Below, piece by piece: positions 1 to 9,601 of a stretch of 64,000 nucleotides of DNA (position 1 is the stretch's first letter; every line of letters begins with the position of its first letter). A program made the position numbers and the translations under genes. The notes under the pieces are model-generated. The model ran no database searches. It was not told the origin of the DNA and worked only from the letters and a program-made list of their open reading frames with translations. Location of the stretch: contig JACKHT010000011.1 of the NCBI GenBank assembly GCA_020638855.1, positions 1 to 64,000 of the forward strand. The letters run 5' to 3'. The stretch is from Planctomycetota bacterium (lineage in GTDB: Bacteria > Planctomycetota > UBA1135 > GCA-002686595).

Positions 1-160
1 TAGGGAGGGACGAACATGGCACGGGTCTTAGTCGAGGGCCCCGCTTGGGGGGAACGACTCTAGGACCGGCCGGTAGGGCACCGGGTGGCACCTCAACCCG
101 AGTTTCTTGGCGGCGCTTCCACACGCAACCCAGTCAGTTGCCTTTGTTTTCCCAGCTAGC

Positions 161-176
161 GCTTGCAAGGGCAAGC
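161..176. repeat. Small dyad upstream of glpK
   Basis: GCTTGC-AAGG-GCAAGC, a perfect 6-bp inverted repeat with a 4-base loop, lies 17 bases before the chosen glpK start. It could be an operator half-site pair or a short hairpin in the leader. The rest of positions 1-160 holds no gene that I can support. Confidence 0.35.
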
Positions 177-192
177 TTCGCTGTTCCATCGT

Positions 193-1686
193 ATGACCAT
201 GGGCCTATTGATCGGGTTGGATGCCGGAACCACGGGTGTGACCGCCATCGTCTATTCCAAGGACCTCGTACCGGTCCGTCGGGCATACCGCGAATTCCCA
301 CAGCACTTTCCTGCTTCGGGCTGGGTCGAGCATGAGGCCCACGAGATTCGAGCTGCGGTGGACCATGTACTTGGCGAAGTTCTCGCGGGCATCGACCAAC
401 CCGTTGCCGCTCTAGGCATCACCAACCAACGCGAAACCGTGTTTGCCGTCAACCGTCGAACGGGAAAGCCCTATGGCGCCGGGATTGTCTGGCAGGACCG
501 TCGCACCAGCCAGCGCTGCCAAGCGCTGCGCAGCGAGGGAGTGGAACCGCTGGTCCGTGCGCGCACGGGCCTGGTTCTTGACCCGTACTTCAGTGCGACC
601 AAGATGCAGTGGTTGCTGGAAAATCGCGAAGGCGTGCGCGGGGCGGCCCAATCGGGCGATTTGGTTTTCTGTACAGTCGACAGCCTCGTCTTGCAGATGC
701 TGTGCTCCGGGGAACGTTGGTACACAGAACCGACGAACGCCTGTCGGACGATGCTCTTCGACTTGGATCAACGCGCGTGGGCGAGCAAGCTCACCGACCT
801 GTTCGAGATCCCACACGATTGCTTGCCCGAGGTTCGGCCATCGGCCGGGATGTTCGGTATGGCCCAGCTGCCCGGAGGGCGCAACGTGCCGGTGATGGGG
901 ATGGCCGGGGATCAACAGGCAGCACTCTTTGGGCAAGGCTGCTTGGCCGAAGGCGACTTCAAAATCACGTACGGAACCGGCTGTTTCCTCGTGCTCAACA
1001 CGGGGAAGGTCCGTGTCCAGCCGGATGGCGGCCTGCTGACGACTCTTGCCCTCGACGCGCAGGGACAGACCTGCTACGCGGTAGAAGGGTCGATTTTTGT
1101 TGGCGGCGCAGTGATCCAATGGTTGCGCGATGGCCTGGGGATTCTTTCGAGCGCGAGCGAATCTGAGTCTGTGGCCCGGAGCGTGCCCGATACGGGCGGG
1201 GTGGTTTTGATCCCAGCCTTTGCAGGTTTGGGTGCACCCCACTGGGATCCAGACGCTAGGGCGGCACTCTTGGGCATGACGCGCGGGACCCAGCGAGCCC
1301 ACATTGTGCGGGCTGCTTTGGAAAGCATCGCTTGGCAGTGCACCGATATTGTGGAACTCTTGCGCGACTCCACGGGCTACCCCGTTCCGCACGTCCGTGT
1401 CGATGGGGGCGCTGTGCGCAACGACTTGCTGATGCAAATGCAGGCGGACTTCGCCCAGGCCGAGATCTGGAGGGCCCAGGACATCGAGTCCACCGCACGC
1501 GGAGCCGCTGCATTGGCTGGATTGGCGGCGGGGATCTGGTCGCCGGGACCCACCGAATCGGCACCCCGAGACGATGCCGATCGCTTCCGCCCAGGAGTTC
1601 CACCGGAAGCTTTGGTTGCGCGTCGCGAGGCCTGGTTGGATGGGTTGCGCAGGGTGAGCAGCCATGCGGCGCTCCCCGAGCGCTAA
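193..1686 (+). CDS. glpK: Glycerol kinase
   Basis: Cytoplasmic FGGY-family kinase that phosphorylates glycerol to glycerol 3-phosphate with ATP. From the start chosen here it is 497 residues, the usual length. The first phosphate loop is DAGTT near residue 10, where most glycerol kinases have DQGTT. Glycerol-contacting residues are all present: R80-E81 in NQRET, W100 in VWQDRRT, Y132 in DPYFSATK and D240-Q241 in GDQQ. The adenosine motif VDGGAVRND lies near the C-terminus. In-frame ATGs at 163, 193 and 199 compete; 193 places the phosphate loop as in known enzymes. No glycerol transporter or glpD is adjacent, so its supply may come from lipid turnover (inference). Confidence 0.93.
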   Translation: MTMGLLIGLDAGTTGVTAIVYSKDLVPVRRAYREFPQHFPASGWVEHEAHEIRAAVDHVLGEVLAGIDQPVAALGITNQRETVFAVNRRTGKPYGAGIVWQDRRTSQRCQALRSEGVEPLVRARTGLVLDPYFSATKMQWLLENREGVRGAAQSGDLVFCTVDSLVLQMLCSGERWYTEPTNACRTMLFDLDQRAWASKLTDLFEIPHDCLPEVRPSAGMFGMAQLPGGRNVPVMGMAGDQQAALFGQGCLAEGDFKITYGTGCFLVLNTGKVRVQPDGGLLTTLALDAQGQTCYAVEGSIFVGGAVIQWLRDGLGILSSASESESVARSVPDTGGVVLIPAFAGLGAPHWDPDARAALLGMTRGTQRAHIVRAALESIAWQCTDIVELLRDSTGYPVPHVRVDGGAVRNDLLMQMQADFAQAEIWRAQDIESTARGAAALAGLAAGIWSPGPTESAPRDDADRFRPGVPPEALVARREAWLDGLRRVSSHAALPER

Positions 1687-2645
1687 GGCCCTTGCCGGCG
1701 TAGACGCTCGGGAAGCGGGATTGGCTGGAACGCTGTGCCCAGGGTTCGCCAACGGGGCTGATACCAGGCCCATTGTTCGGGGTCCTCCAAGATCCAGTTT
1801 CCATAGATGCGGTTGAGTTCCGCCAAGCACTCGCTTCGAGCTTGCTTGGGAGCGAGGTCTTGGCGGTAAAGGATCGGTGGCTCCACCGAGAGCAGGTAAC
1901 GGCCAGTGTCGCCCTGAAGCACGCAACGGACCGGAACCAGAGGAGCCCGGGAGGCGCGTGCGAGCGCTGCAGGCGCCAACATGGTCAATGCCGGTCGGCC
2001 TAGGAAGGGAACGAACTCCCCAGCCAGTCGCCTCACTTCCAAATCGCACAGCAGTCCCACGATTTGACCATCGGCTAGTCGTCTTAGGAGCTCCTTGGGA
2101 GGTCCATCTTGCGGCAAAGTGGGGACACCGTACTGGGCCCTCATGCGAACAAACCATGCTGCCGATGGGTCCCTGCGGCGGTAGCGCCCGACCACCGAAC
2201 CCTGAAATCCCTGCTGTGCGAGCGAGGCAGCTAGGAGTTCCCAGTGGCCCAGATGCGCGGTGACCACCAGGGCACCGCGCCCTCCGGCCAGGGCTTCGCG
2301 TAGCAGATCGATCGAAGAATCTACCGTGACGCGAGCTGCTAACCACGCGTGCAGCCGAGCGGGCTTGGCATGGGCCAAGAAAATGGTCTCCGCCGTTTGG
2401 CGCGCCGCGTGTCGGAACACACGGTTGCGAAGCGCGCGCAAATCAGAAGGGGAACGTTTGTTCCCGTAGGTGTCCTGCAGGTTGCCGAGTGCGATCCGGC
2501 CTGGGCCCCAACGGGCCATCATCCAGGCCGCGGGCAGCAAGGACCTGCGAATCCCCTCCGGTGGCATGCATGCCAAAGCGCGGGCTAGGCCCGCAAAGCA
2601 AGCAGCGCGCACCTTGCGCCGGATCGGAATCGGCGGGTCAGCCAC
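1683..2645 (-). CDS. LpxL/HtrB-family lipid A acyltransferase
   Basis: Predicted inner-membrane acyltransferase that adds a secondary acyl chain to lipid A or a related lipid. Counting from a GTG at 2645 it has 320 residues. The catalytic HX4E motif is H131-LGHW-E136, in the context VVTAHLGHWE. The GTG overlaps the stop codon of the upstream kinase-like gene, which argues for translational coupling; an internal ATG at 2567 is the alternative start. The gene is convergent with glpK, and the two stop codons overlap by 4 bases. The pairing with an LPS-kinase-like gene supports a role in outer-membrane lipid modification. The exact acyl donor and position cannot be told from sequence. Confidence 0.82.
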   Translation of the reverse strand: MADPPIPIRRKVRAACFAGLARALACMPPEGIRRSLLPAAWMMARWGPGRIALGNLQDTYGNKRSPSDLRALRNRVFRHAARQTAETIFLAHAKPARLHAWLAARVTVDSSIDLLREALAGGRGALVVTAHLGHWELLAASLAQQGFQGSVVGRYRRRDPSAAWFVRMRAQYGVPTLPQDGPPKELLRRLADGQIVGLLCDLEVRRLAGEFVPFLGRPALTMLAPAALARASRAPLVPVRCVLQGDTGRYLLSVEPPILYRQDLAPKQARSECLAELNRIYGNWILEDPEQWAWYQPRWRTLGTAFQPIPLPERLRRQGP

Positions 2646-3876
2646 GCAGCAAGTGCGCGGCCAGTTCACGCTGGATGGGGCGAGAGGCTCGCTGGGCGTG
2701 GCAAAATGCTTGGACAAACCGCTTCCAATCCTGAGGTTTGGCGCGCAGCTGGGCAGCCCCGGGTCCCAGGTTGGGGTCCATCCAAGCAATGGGCGTTCGG
2801 TGTGGCCCATCCCAGGCTTCCGGATCCAAGAGCAACGTCCCGTCGGCCATGGTCCAAAGGCGCTCGATGGGGTGCGACCCCATTCCCATTCCACGGTCGT
2901 GTAGCTTACCCATGAGCGTACCAAGTGCCCCCGGCTCGGGAAGGCTGGCGCATGGGTGGGCGCCGGTGGGGATTCGGGAAACCAGAGTCGGGGTGGAGTC
3001 CACTTGCATGCTCTCTGGAAGCAGGGCGGGGATCCCCATTTCGCTGCACAGGCCGTATCGCAGCCATAGGGCTTGCGTTTGTTCCCGCGTGAGGCCGCGG
3101 CGCACGCGTGCAGCGCCGCCCGGAACCGATCGCGCTTCCAGGCGGGTTTCCGACCGGGTGGTGACGCCGCTAGTCCGAAGCCACCGATGCCCGCGTCGGA
3201 GCGCCTCAACCAAGCGGCCAGCTCGAGCCCGATGTTCCCATTGGATCCAAGCCTCTTGGGTTTCCGGGATGGGGGCGGGTCCCCCCTGTTGCCGATACGC
3301 GACGAGGACCCGGCGACGAAATCCCGGGGTGCTGATCTCGCGCAACTGGGCGCATAGGCGCAGCCAGCGATCCGGACCGGGGCGCGATCGCCGGGACAGA
3401 ATGGGTTGCGGCGTTGGATCAACCAACCACAGTCCGCCATCGTCGTCGCGCAGGCAGTTGCCCGCGTGCAGGTCACCTTGGATGGCACCCGAAAGGTCGA
3501 GCCGCGCTAGCAAGGAACCCACGCGCTGTGCGAATCGAGCCTGGGCCCCGGTACTTGACGTGCGCAACCATTCATCCAAGCGGACGGCCCCCTCAATGCG
3601 GGGCATGTAGACTTCCCAGTATCCTGCTTGGTTCCGTACTCGGGCAGGGTGGGGGACGGGCAAGCCCAGGGTCGCCCAGTGGTTGAGTGCACGAGCTTCG
3701 CGGCGAGCGCGCAATGGATCACGCAGAGCTTGCCAGCTGCCCGGGGCATGGAAACGCTTGACCACCACGAGGCCCAATTCCTCGTCCAGGTCTTCGTACA
3801 GGCTGCGCTTCGGGCGTACCTTCAGGATGGTCTTGTGGGCTAAGTCCCGCACGGGGGTATCGTATACGCAAGCCAT
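2638..3876 (-). CDS. LPS kinase-like protein with tandem kinase folds
   Basis: A 412-residue protein of the WaaP/InaA-like small-kinase group. The N-terminal half has a likely ATP-binding lysine (K40 in VVVKRF), a catalytic loop GDLHAGN (D135, N140) and a DPT metal-binding motif (D153). The C-terminal half, from about residue 265, repeats the spacing of the first but lacks the catalytic Asp and Asn, so it looks like a degenerate second kinase fold. The ATG at 3876 was chosen because the 42 codons upstream read like non-coding sequence. Its stop overlaps the start of the acyltransferase, suggesting a two-gene lipid A or core modification operon. The substrate is unknown. Confidence 0.7.
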   Translation of the reverse strand: MACVYDTPVRDLAHKTILKVRPKRSLYEDLDEELGLVVVKRFHAPGSWQALRDPLRARREARALNHWATLGLPVPHPARVRNQAGYWEVYMPRIEGAVRLDEWLRTSSTGAQARFAQRVGSLLARLDLSGAIQGDLHAGNCLRDDDGGLWLVDPTPQPILSRRSRPGPDRWLRLCAQLREISTPGFRRRVLVAYRQQGGPAPIPETQEAWIQWEHRARAGRLVEALRRGHRWLRTSGVTTRSETRLEARSVPGGAARVRRGLTREQTQALWLRYGLCSEMGIPALLPESMQVDSTPTLVSRIPTGAHPCASLPEPGALGTLMGKLHDRGMGMGSHPIERLWTMADGTLLLDPEAWDGPHRTPIAWMDPNLGPGAAQLRAKPQDWKRFVQAFCHAQRASRPIQRELAAHLLRG

Positions 3877-4036
3877 CCTCGGGCGAGGCCCCTGGCGGTG
3901 GTAATCCCAGCCACGACAGTGGATAATCCGGCGCCACCAGCTGGGGCACCCTGACCTTGAAGGACCCGTTTCCCTTGCCCCCGCGACATCCAGGAGCCTC
4001 AAGCTCCTTCCTGGGCTGTGCGCACAAGCCTTGGCT

Positions 4037-5140
4037 ATGAAACGGCGCCACCTTCCCTTGTTTGGGCGGCTGGATCGTTACGTGACTAGCCACTTCATCG
4101 CGTCGTACAGCACGGCTTTGTTCCTGCTGTTGGGGTTGTTCCTGATCATGGACTTGACCAGCAACCTGGATGATTTCCTCGAAGTGGATGCCCAGGGGCA
4201 CAAGGCCCCTGCCGGGGTGCTGATACGGTACTACCTCCTCAAGCTGCCCTTCCTGTTCTTGGAGGTGGCCCCGTTCATCACCTTGATGGCGGGGATGTTC
4301 ACGGTCAATCGGCTGCTCAAGAAGAACGAAGTCACGCCGGTGCTCTCTTCCGGCGTCTCGGTCCATCGCATGTTGGTGCCGGTGTTCTTGTGTGGATGTG
4401 TGCTGGCGGTCTCCATGTTTGCCCTGCGCGAGATCGTGGTGTCCAACATTGCGGACAAGCGCGATGCGCTGCAATTCCAACTCAAACACCCCTCCGAAGA
4501 ACGCGTATTGGAAGCGGTGGCCGTGCACGAGCTCTCAGGCAACACGGTTTTTTTGGAGCGGTTCTACCCAGATAGCAATCCGCCCAGGGTGGAGGAACTG
4601 TCTGCTGCCTTGCTCGATGGGGATCGGACGATCAGCATCCAAGCGGAAGCAGCCTACTGGGATCCGGAGGCCAAAGTACTACGGCTGCAGAACGGTCACC
4701 GCAGCGTGGTGGGCAGCAAGGAGGTCGTGCGCGAAGACCTCGATGTGCTCGAGGGGTTTGCCTTCACGCCCCAGCTCGCCAAGACCTATTACCGGGCCCG
4801 GAATCCCATGGACCTCTCGTTTTCCGAAGTCCAGGAGCTCATGAGCCGGGAGCCGGAAGATTCGGCCTTCAACACCCTTTGGCATTACCTGCTGACCTTT
4901 CCCCTCGCCAATCTGGTCTTGCTCCTGGTGGGTTTGCCCGTCCTTTTCCAGTACGAGCGGGGCAAGGGGGCTGAGCGCATGGCCCTCGGCGGGATTTTCT
5001 GCATCTTCTACTTCGCGGTTGACTTCGTGTTTCGAAGTCTGGGCCTGGGGGGGGGCCTTTCCCCGATCCTTGCTGGATGGATCCCCATCCTGATCGCGGG
5101 CAGCCTAGGAATCGCCCTCACCGACGGTATCCGGACCTAA
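4037..5140 (+). CDS. LptF/LptG-family LPS export permease (LptG-like)
   Basis: Inner-membrane permease of the LptB2FG-type ABC exporter that extracts LPS and passes it to the periplasmic bridge. It has the family layout: two N-terminal membrane segments (residues about 23-45 and 75-97), another near 115-135, a periplasmic jelly-roll region rich in beta structure, and three C-terminal membrane helices. About 367 residues, the normal size. An ATG at 4037 is preferred over a TTG two codons earlier. It is divergent from the LPS kinase/acyltransferase pair, with about 160 bp between them that probably holds both promoters. A second family member is at 55080-56159; together they could form the F/G heterodimer. 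Confidence 0.85.
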   Translation: MKRRHLPLFGRLDRYVTSHFIASYSTALFLLLGLFLIMDLTSNLDDFLEVDAQGHKAPAGVLIRYYLLKLPFLFLEVAPFITLMAGMFTVNRLLKKNEVTPVLSSGVSVHRMLVPVFLCGCVLAVSMFALREIVVSNIADKRDALQFQLKHPSEERVLEAVAVHELSGNTVFLERFYPDSNPPRVEELSAALLDGDRTISIQAEAAYWDPEAKVLRLQNGHRSVVGSKEVVREDLDVLEGFAFTPQLAKTYYRARNPMDLSFSEVQELMSREPEDSAFNTLWHYLLTFPLANLVLLLVGLPVLFQYERGKGAERMALGGIFCIFYFAVDFVFRSLGLGGGLSPILAGWIPILIAGSLGIALTDGIRT

Positions 5141-5224
5141 GGCCGCCTGGGAGCGGATCGAGGCATTGCATCCCGGCCGCTTGCCGGGGAAGATGGGTCC
5201 AGGACCGTCGTCCAACCTCGCGCC

Positions 5225-6514
5225 ATGCTCCAACCCCGCTTTTTTGCCCCCTGGTGGGGATTCAGTCCCGTCATTCTCCTGTTGGTCGCCTGCGCGAGCT
5301 CCAAGCCCGAAATGACCCCGGCCGAACGGGTGGACGTGTTGGTGCGCCACGGCCAGTTCGCCCTGGCCGTCGAGGAAGCCGCCCGGCTGCGCCAGGAAGA
5401 CCCCGTCAGTGCCGAGTACGAGCTGCTCCACAAGCAGGCTTCCATGGCCTATCTCTTGGAGCAAGCCCGTCGCGCGACCTTCGCGGACAACGACGAGTAC
5501 GCCATCCGCCGCTTCGAGGAAGTCCTTGCCCTGGATCCCAACAGCCGGATTGCCCAGCGTTGGTTGATCAAGACCAGGACCAAGCTGGCCGATCGTTTGA
5601 CCAACGAAGGAATGGAGCTGGCCAGTGGCAACCAGTTCCAAGACGCCTGGAACCGCTACAACCAAGCGGTCCAGGTCCTCCCGGACTACCCGCGCGCGGT
5701 GGAAGCCATGGGGGAGTTGGATCGCAAGATGGCGCACCGCGAAGACATGGGGGCTGCTTACTACGACCAAGGCGTCGCTGCGCTGGTGGAGGAAGAGTAC
5801 GCCATCGCCGCCAACCGGTTTGGCTACGTGCGCAAGTACCGAGCGGAAGACGAGCGCCTTACCCGGCGCAGCGGACAGGTGGACGTGGCGCGTTCCGCGG
5901 AACACAGCGACTTGGGTGCGTTGCTCGAGACCGAGCGGCTCTTCTACGCGGCTCAAGCCGAATTCCTGGCGGCCCTGCGCTTCAGCCCCGACAACGAAAA
6001 GGCCCGCGATGGCGTACGCCGCTGCGAGTTGGAGACCGACGTGGCGCTCTTGATGGCGCGCGGACAAAGCGCCTTGACGCGCGGCGAATTCGTCAAGGCC
6101 CGGGCCCTTTTGGAAGAGGCCCAGGGACTGACCCAGGTCCAAACCAAGGAAGTCCAAGACTTGCTCGACGCCGTCGAGCAGGGACGTTTGACCGCCGTGT
6201 ACGCCGGAGCGGTCCACCTAGAAAACGACTTGCGCATTGAGCAAGCCATCCAAGCCTTCGAAGAGTTGTTGGTGCAGGCCCCGGATTTTCGGGATGCCCC
6301 TGCTCGCCTCGAAGCGTTGAAGGCGCGCTGGAAACAAGCCGAAACGTTGTATGGGCAACTCGAAGGGGAGTCCAACAGCGGCAATCGACTCACCATCCTG
6401 TTGAAGATCGAAGCCCTCTGCCCCGACTTCCGCGATGTGCCCGAGCGCATCGATGATATGGAGCGTCGCGGCATCAAGCCCAACGCTCCTTCGACCGAAG
6501 CGACCGTGCAATAG
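5225..6514 (+). CDS. TPR-repeat lipoprotein
   Basis: A 429-residue predicted lipoprotein. The signal peptide ends in the lipobox LVAC (Cys23). The rest is a chain of helix pairs with TPR-like pattern, for example the segments around residues 32-60, 85-135 and 200-300, with many Ala, Leu, Tyr and Arg at the usual positions. No catalytic motif is visible. It sits 84 bases after the LptG-like gene on the same strand and may be cotranscribed; a role as an outer-membrane or periplasmic scaffold is inference. The gene is convergent with the GT9 gene, with only 12 bases between them. Confidence 0.75.
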   Translation: MLQPRFFAPWWGFSPVILLLVACASSKPEMTPAERVDVLVRHGQFALAVEEAARLRQEDPVSAEYELLHKQASMAYLLEQARRATFADNDEYAIRRFEEVLALDPNSRIAQRWLIKTRTKLADRLTNEGMELASGNQFQDAWNRYNQAVQVLPDYPRAVEAMGELDRKMAHREDMGAAYYDQGVAALVEEEYAIAANRFGYVRKYRAEDERLTRRSGQVDVARSAEHSDLGALLETERLFYAAQAEFLAALRFSPDNEKARDGVRRCELETDVALLMARGQSALTRGEFVKARALLEEAQGLTQVQTKEVQDLLDAVEQGRLTAVYAGAVHLENDLRIEQAIQAFEELLVQAPDFRDAPARLEALKARWKQAETLYGQLEGESNSGNRLTILLKIEALCPDFRDVPERIDDMERRGIKPNAPSTEATVQ

Positions 6515-6526
6515 CCTGCTAGGCGG

Positions 6527-7564
6527 TCAGCGACCCGCTTCCAACAACCAGGCCAGCACACGCTTCGGTTCCAGCTGCGCAAGGGGCTTGTTGGGACCCA
6601 TCCAAAGGGTCCGATGGCCCGGCGGGGAGGGCCCGTAAGGCCAGGGTCCAGTTCGGGATGGATCGGTGGGTCCTGCCAGCAGGTCCACCGGTAGGCCGAC
6701 CGCTGCGGCCACGTGGCTAGGCCCGGAATCACAGGCCAAGAGCCGCATGCCCTGGTCCGCCGCGTTGGCGAACAGGCTCGCGAGTTCTCGCAGGCCCCGT
6801 TGCCCCACCACGTGATGCAGGTTGGCGACCTGACCGGCCGCCTGGCGAAGTCGTTCTCCTTGGGCCTGTTCGCTGGGGCCCGACAACAACAACGTCGGGC
6901 AACCGCGTGCGGCCAGATCTCGGGCGACGGACAAGAAGCATTCGGCGGGCCAGCTGCGCGGATCGCCGAGAGTCGCCAAGTGCAAGATGCGCCCCCCCGC
7001 GGCACTCTGGCCGTTCAGGGCTTCCCTAAGCAATGCACTCCCCGTCGCATGTTCCGCGGCCGTGAGCGGCAGGTGATACTTCACGGGCCCCTGGTATCCG
7101 ATGGCCGCGCCCAGGGCTTGCATGCGATGCATGGCGTGGGGTCCCGTCGCTTGAGCCGCCCAATGGTTCATGCACCGCGCTGCACTGGGTTCGCGCCAAT
7201 CCTTGGGCGCCATCCCTAGGCGGTAGCGCGCCCCGCTTTGGTGCGTCACCAGCGCGCTCTTCCAGTTGCCTTGGGCATCGATCGCCCAATCGAATCCCAC
7301 CGAACGCATGGCTCGCCGAATGCGGGGCCATGCCCGCCAACCCCCACGGCGGTCGAAGTGCACCACTCCCGCGAGTTGGGGCAGGTTCTTCAAGAGGCCC
7401 GCAAACTCCGGTTGGATGGCCCACCACAACTCGGCCGCAGGAAACCGATCTCGCACCGCGTGGTACACCGCCAGACCATGGCAGGCGTCCCCCAGGTGCG
7501 ATAGTCGAACCAAGAGAATCCGCTGGGGCGGAGCTGAGTCCGGGGTCTTGGTCGTGGGATTCAT
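6527..7564 (-). CDS. Glycosyltransferase family 9 (heptosyltransferase-like)
   Basis: Predicted cytoplasmic ADP-heptose:LPS heptosyltransferase family enzyme that builds the LPS core. The N-terminus RILLVRLSHLGD is the typical GT9 opening, and the C-terminal nucleotide-sugar region carries CDSGPSHVAAAVGLPVD with the characteristic D-S-G-P-S-H. The ATG at 7564 gives 345 residues, the family size; 18 codons of open frame lie upstream without a good start context. It is an isolated gene between the TPR lipoprotein and the divergent histidine kinase. The sugar and acceptor are not determined. Confidence 0.85.
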   Translation of the reverse strand: MNPTTKTPDSAPPQRILLVRLSHLGDACHGLAVYHAVRDRFPAAELWWAIQPEFAGLLKNLPQLAGVVHFDRRGGWRAWPRIRRAMRSVGFDWAIDAQGNWKSALVTHQSGARYRLGMAPKDWREPSAARCMNHWAAQATGPHAMHRMQALGAAIGYQGPVKYHLPLTAAEHATGSALLREALNGQSAAGGRILHLATLGDPRSWPAECFLSVARDLAARGCPTLLLSGPSEQAQGERLRQAAGQVANLHHVVGQRGLRELASLFANAADQGMRLLACDSGPSHVAAAVGLPVDLLAGPTDPSRTGPWPYGPSPPGHRTLWMGPNKPLAQLEPKRVLAWLLEAGR

Positions 7565-7639
7565 GAAAGGGCGGAACGACTCTAGGGCGTGCAGATCTCG
7601 GCAGAAGGGGCCGCCCATGGGGGTTCCGGGCTATGATGG

Positions 7640-9601
7640 ATGCGCATGATACGCGGCATTTCCACAAAATGGTTGCTCGGAGTGCTCGCAAGCTTGGCCC
7701 TGCCTTTGGTGGGGTTTGCTTGGTACACGCGCACCGAGGTGACCTCGAAGCGAGCCGACGAGGTGGTGCGCTTCCACCTGTTGGGGACGGCTGCGGATCT
7801 GGCGGACCAGCTCCAGGCCGAGCTTTATGAGCGGTACCAAGACGTGCAGATGCTCGCTTCGATTCCGACGGTCAATTGGTACGTGGCCGACCGCAACTTC
7901 ATCCATGAGGAGCAGCCGGAAGATACCGGACCCGACAACGGCGATCGCGATATCTTCCGCGAGGCATTCCTCTCCGTGCTGGGGGACCAGGTTGCGCTGA
8001 GCGGTGTCTACGATCGTTTGCTCGCCCTGGACAGCAAAGGCGAGGTGGTCGGTTGGGCCCAGACGACGCCCGACGGTCCTCTCAGCGAGGAAGATGAGCT
8101 GATCATTCGGAGCCTGTACTACGGAGACGAATCTTGGTTTGCCAACTGTATGGAAAATGGCTCGGCTGTCTTGGACTTTCACCACTCGGACTTTGCGCCG
8201 CTTGAGGGGCCTGGATCGCAGGTCTTCCACATCGGGTTTGCGGCTCGGATCAAACCGTTTGGACAGGGCGAATCACCCGGTGCCGTAGTGGCTTTCATGG
8301 ATTGGCGCAATATCCAGAGGATGGTGGACCGTTACGGCGTGCGGCGCTTGGGAGCCGCGGCCAACGGCGAGCAGCGCGATATCTATGGATCTTCGTACGC
8401 TTGGATTTGGGCCAAGGATGCGGACACCATCCTGGCCCACCAGAACAAGAGCTTGTATGGGAAGAAGGTCAGCCAACTCGAAGGGGGCCAATTGCTGCCC
8501 TTGGTCCTTGCAGCCCAGGCCAAGCCCTTTGGCATGTATCCCGACTACGAATTTGGTGGTGTCAAAAAGAAAGCGGCCTTCGACCATTTGGATGACACCT
8601 TTGGACTTCAATGGGTGATTGGGGTGGGGGTCAATGTCGACGACATCTACGGGCCCCTTTGGGAAATCGATCGATCGCTACTTTGGGCTTCGCTCTTGGC
8701 CTTGGCTTTCGCAGGCGCGCTGGCGTTTTGGACGTCCCGGCGCATGACGCGGCCTGTGGTGCAGCTCAAGGATCAGGTGGACCGCGTGGCTGCTGGGGAT
8801 TTGGATGCTCGGGTCGAGGTGCGCGGGCATGACGAGGTGGCTCAGTTGGCCCGTGCCTTCAACACGATGGCCCATGACTTGGCGGAAAACCGGGCGCTCT
8901 TGGTGAAGGCCGAAAAGGAATCCGCGTGGCGCGAGATGGCTTTGCAAGTGGCCCACGAAATCAAGAATCCGCTGACGCCGATCCGACTGTCGGTGGGGCT
9001 CCTGCGGCGGGTTTGGCAGGAGCGGCGCGCGGAGTTCGAACCCGTGCTGCACTCCACCCTCGACATGATCGAGCGCCAAGTGGACACCATGCGCGAGGTC
9101 ACGCGCGACTTTTCGGACTTTGCAGGTACCCACAAACCCGCGGAAAGGGTTCCTGCCGGGCCCTTGCTGCGTCAGGCGTTGGAGCTCACCCGGGCTTGGA
9201 GCGAAGAGCTGCACGTGCGCGTGCACGCAGAGGGGACGGACTGCATGGATCCTATCGACGTGCATCCGGGCGAGCTGCAAAGAGCCCTGGTGAACCTGGT
9301 CAACAACGCCCTCGAGGCCATGCCGGAGGGGGGCGACTTGTACGTGAGCGCCCAGGTCCAAGGTCCCTGGGTCGTGTACACGATCCGGGACAGCGGCGCA
9401 GGGATTTCGGAGGAGGCACGTGAGCACCTATTCGAGCCGCACTTCACCACGCGCAGTTCCGGCACGGGGTTGGGCCTAGCCATCGTGCGGCGCGTCGTGG
9501 AGTCGCGCGGTGGAACCGTGGAACTGGTGGATGCCAAACCGGGCCCTGGGGCCATGGCCATCGTCCGCTTGCCCTTGGCGATGCCTTCCGATGCTGCGTG
9601 A
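7640..9601 (+). CDS. NtrY-like sensor histidine kinase
   Basis: Membrane sensor kinase of 653 residues. A first membrane helix (about 11-28) precedes a large extracytoplasmic Cache-like sensing region (about 35-340). A second helix (about 346-364) leads into a HAMP domain (about 366-420). The phospho-acceptor is H439 in VAHEIKNPLTPI, followed by an N box (NLVNNALEAM), a G1 box (DSGAGI) and a G2 box (GTGLGLAIV). The HAMP-to-H-box arrangement resembles NtrY. No response regulator is encoded nearby, so its partner lies elsewhere. Its last 11 bases overlap the start of the next gene. Confidence 0.9.
   Translation: MRMIRGISTKWLLGVLASLALPLVGFAWYTRTEVTSKRADEVVRFHLLGTAADLADQLQAELYERYQDVQMLASIPTVNWYVADRNFIHEEQPEDTGPDNGDRDIFREAFLSVLGDQVALSGVYDRLLALDSKGEVVGWAQTTPDGPLSEEDELIIRSLYYGDESWFANCMENGSAVLDFHHSDFAPLEGPGSQVFHIGFAARIKPFGQGESPGAVVAFMDWRNIQRMVDRYGVRRLGAAANGEQRDIYGSSYAWIWAKDADTILAHQNKSLYGKKVSQLEGGQLLPLVLAAQAKPFGMYPDYEFGGVKKKAAFDHLDDTFGLQWVIGVGVNVDDIYGPLWEIDRSLLWASLLALAFAGALAFWTSRRMTRPVVQLKDQVDRVAAGDLDARVEVRGHDEVAQLARAFNTMAHDLAENRALLVKAEKESAWREMALQVAHEIKNPLTPIRLSVGLLRRVWQERRAEFEPVLHSTLDMIERQVDTMREVTRDFSDFAGTHKPAERVPAGPLLRQALELTRAWSEELHVRVHAEGTDCMDPIDVHPGELQRALVNLVNNALEAMPEGGDLYVSAQVQGPWVVYTIRDSGAGISEEAREHLFEPHFTTRSSGTGLGLAIVRRVVESRGGTVELVDAKPGPGAMAIVRLPLAMPSDAA

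Noticed and set aside
412..2346. Long minus-strand open frame across glpK
   Set aside because: It is antisense to a clear glycerol kinase and the translated sequence has no domain pattern; GC-rich DNA gives many such frames.
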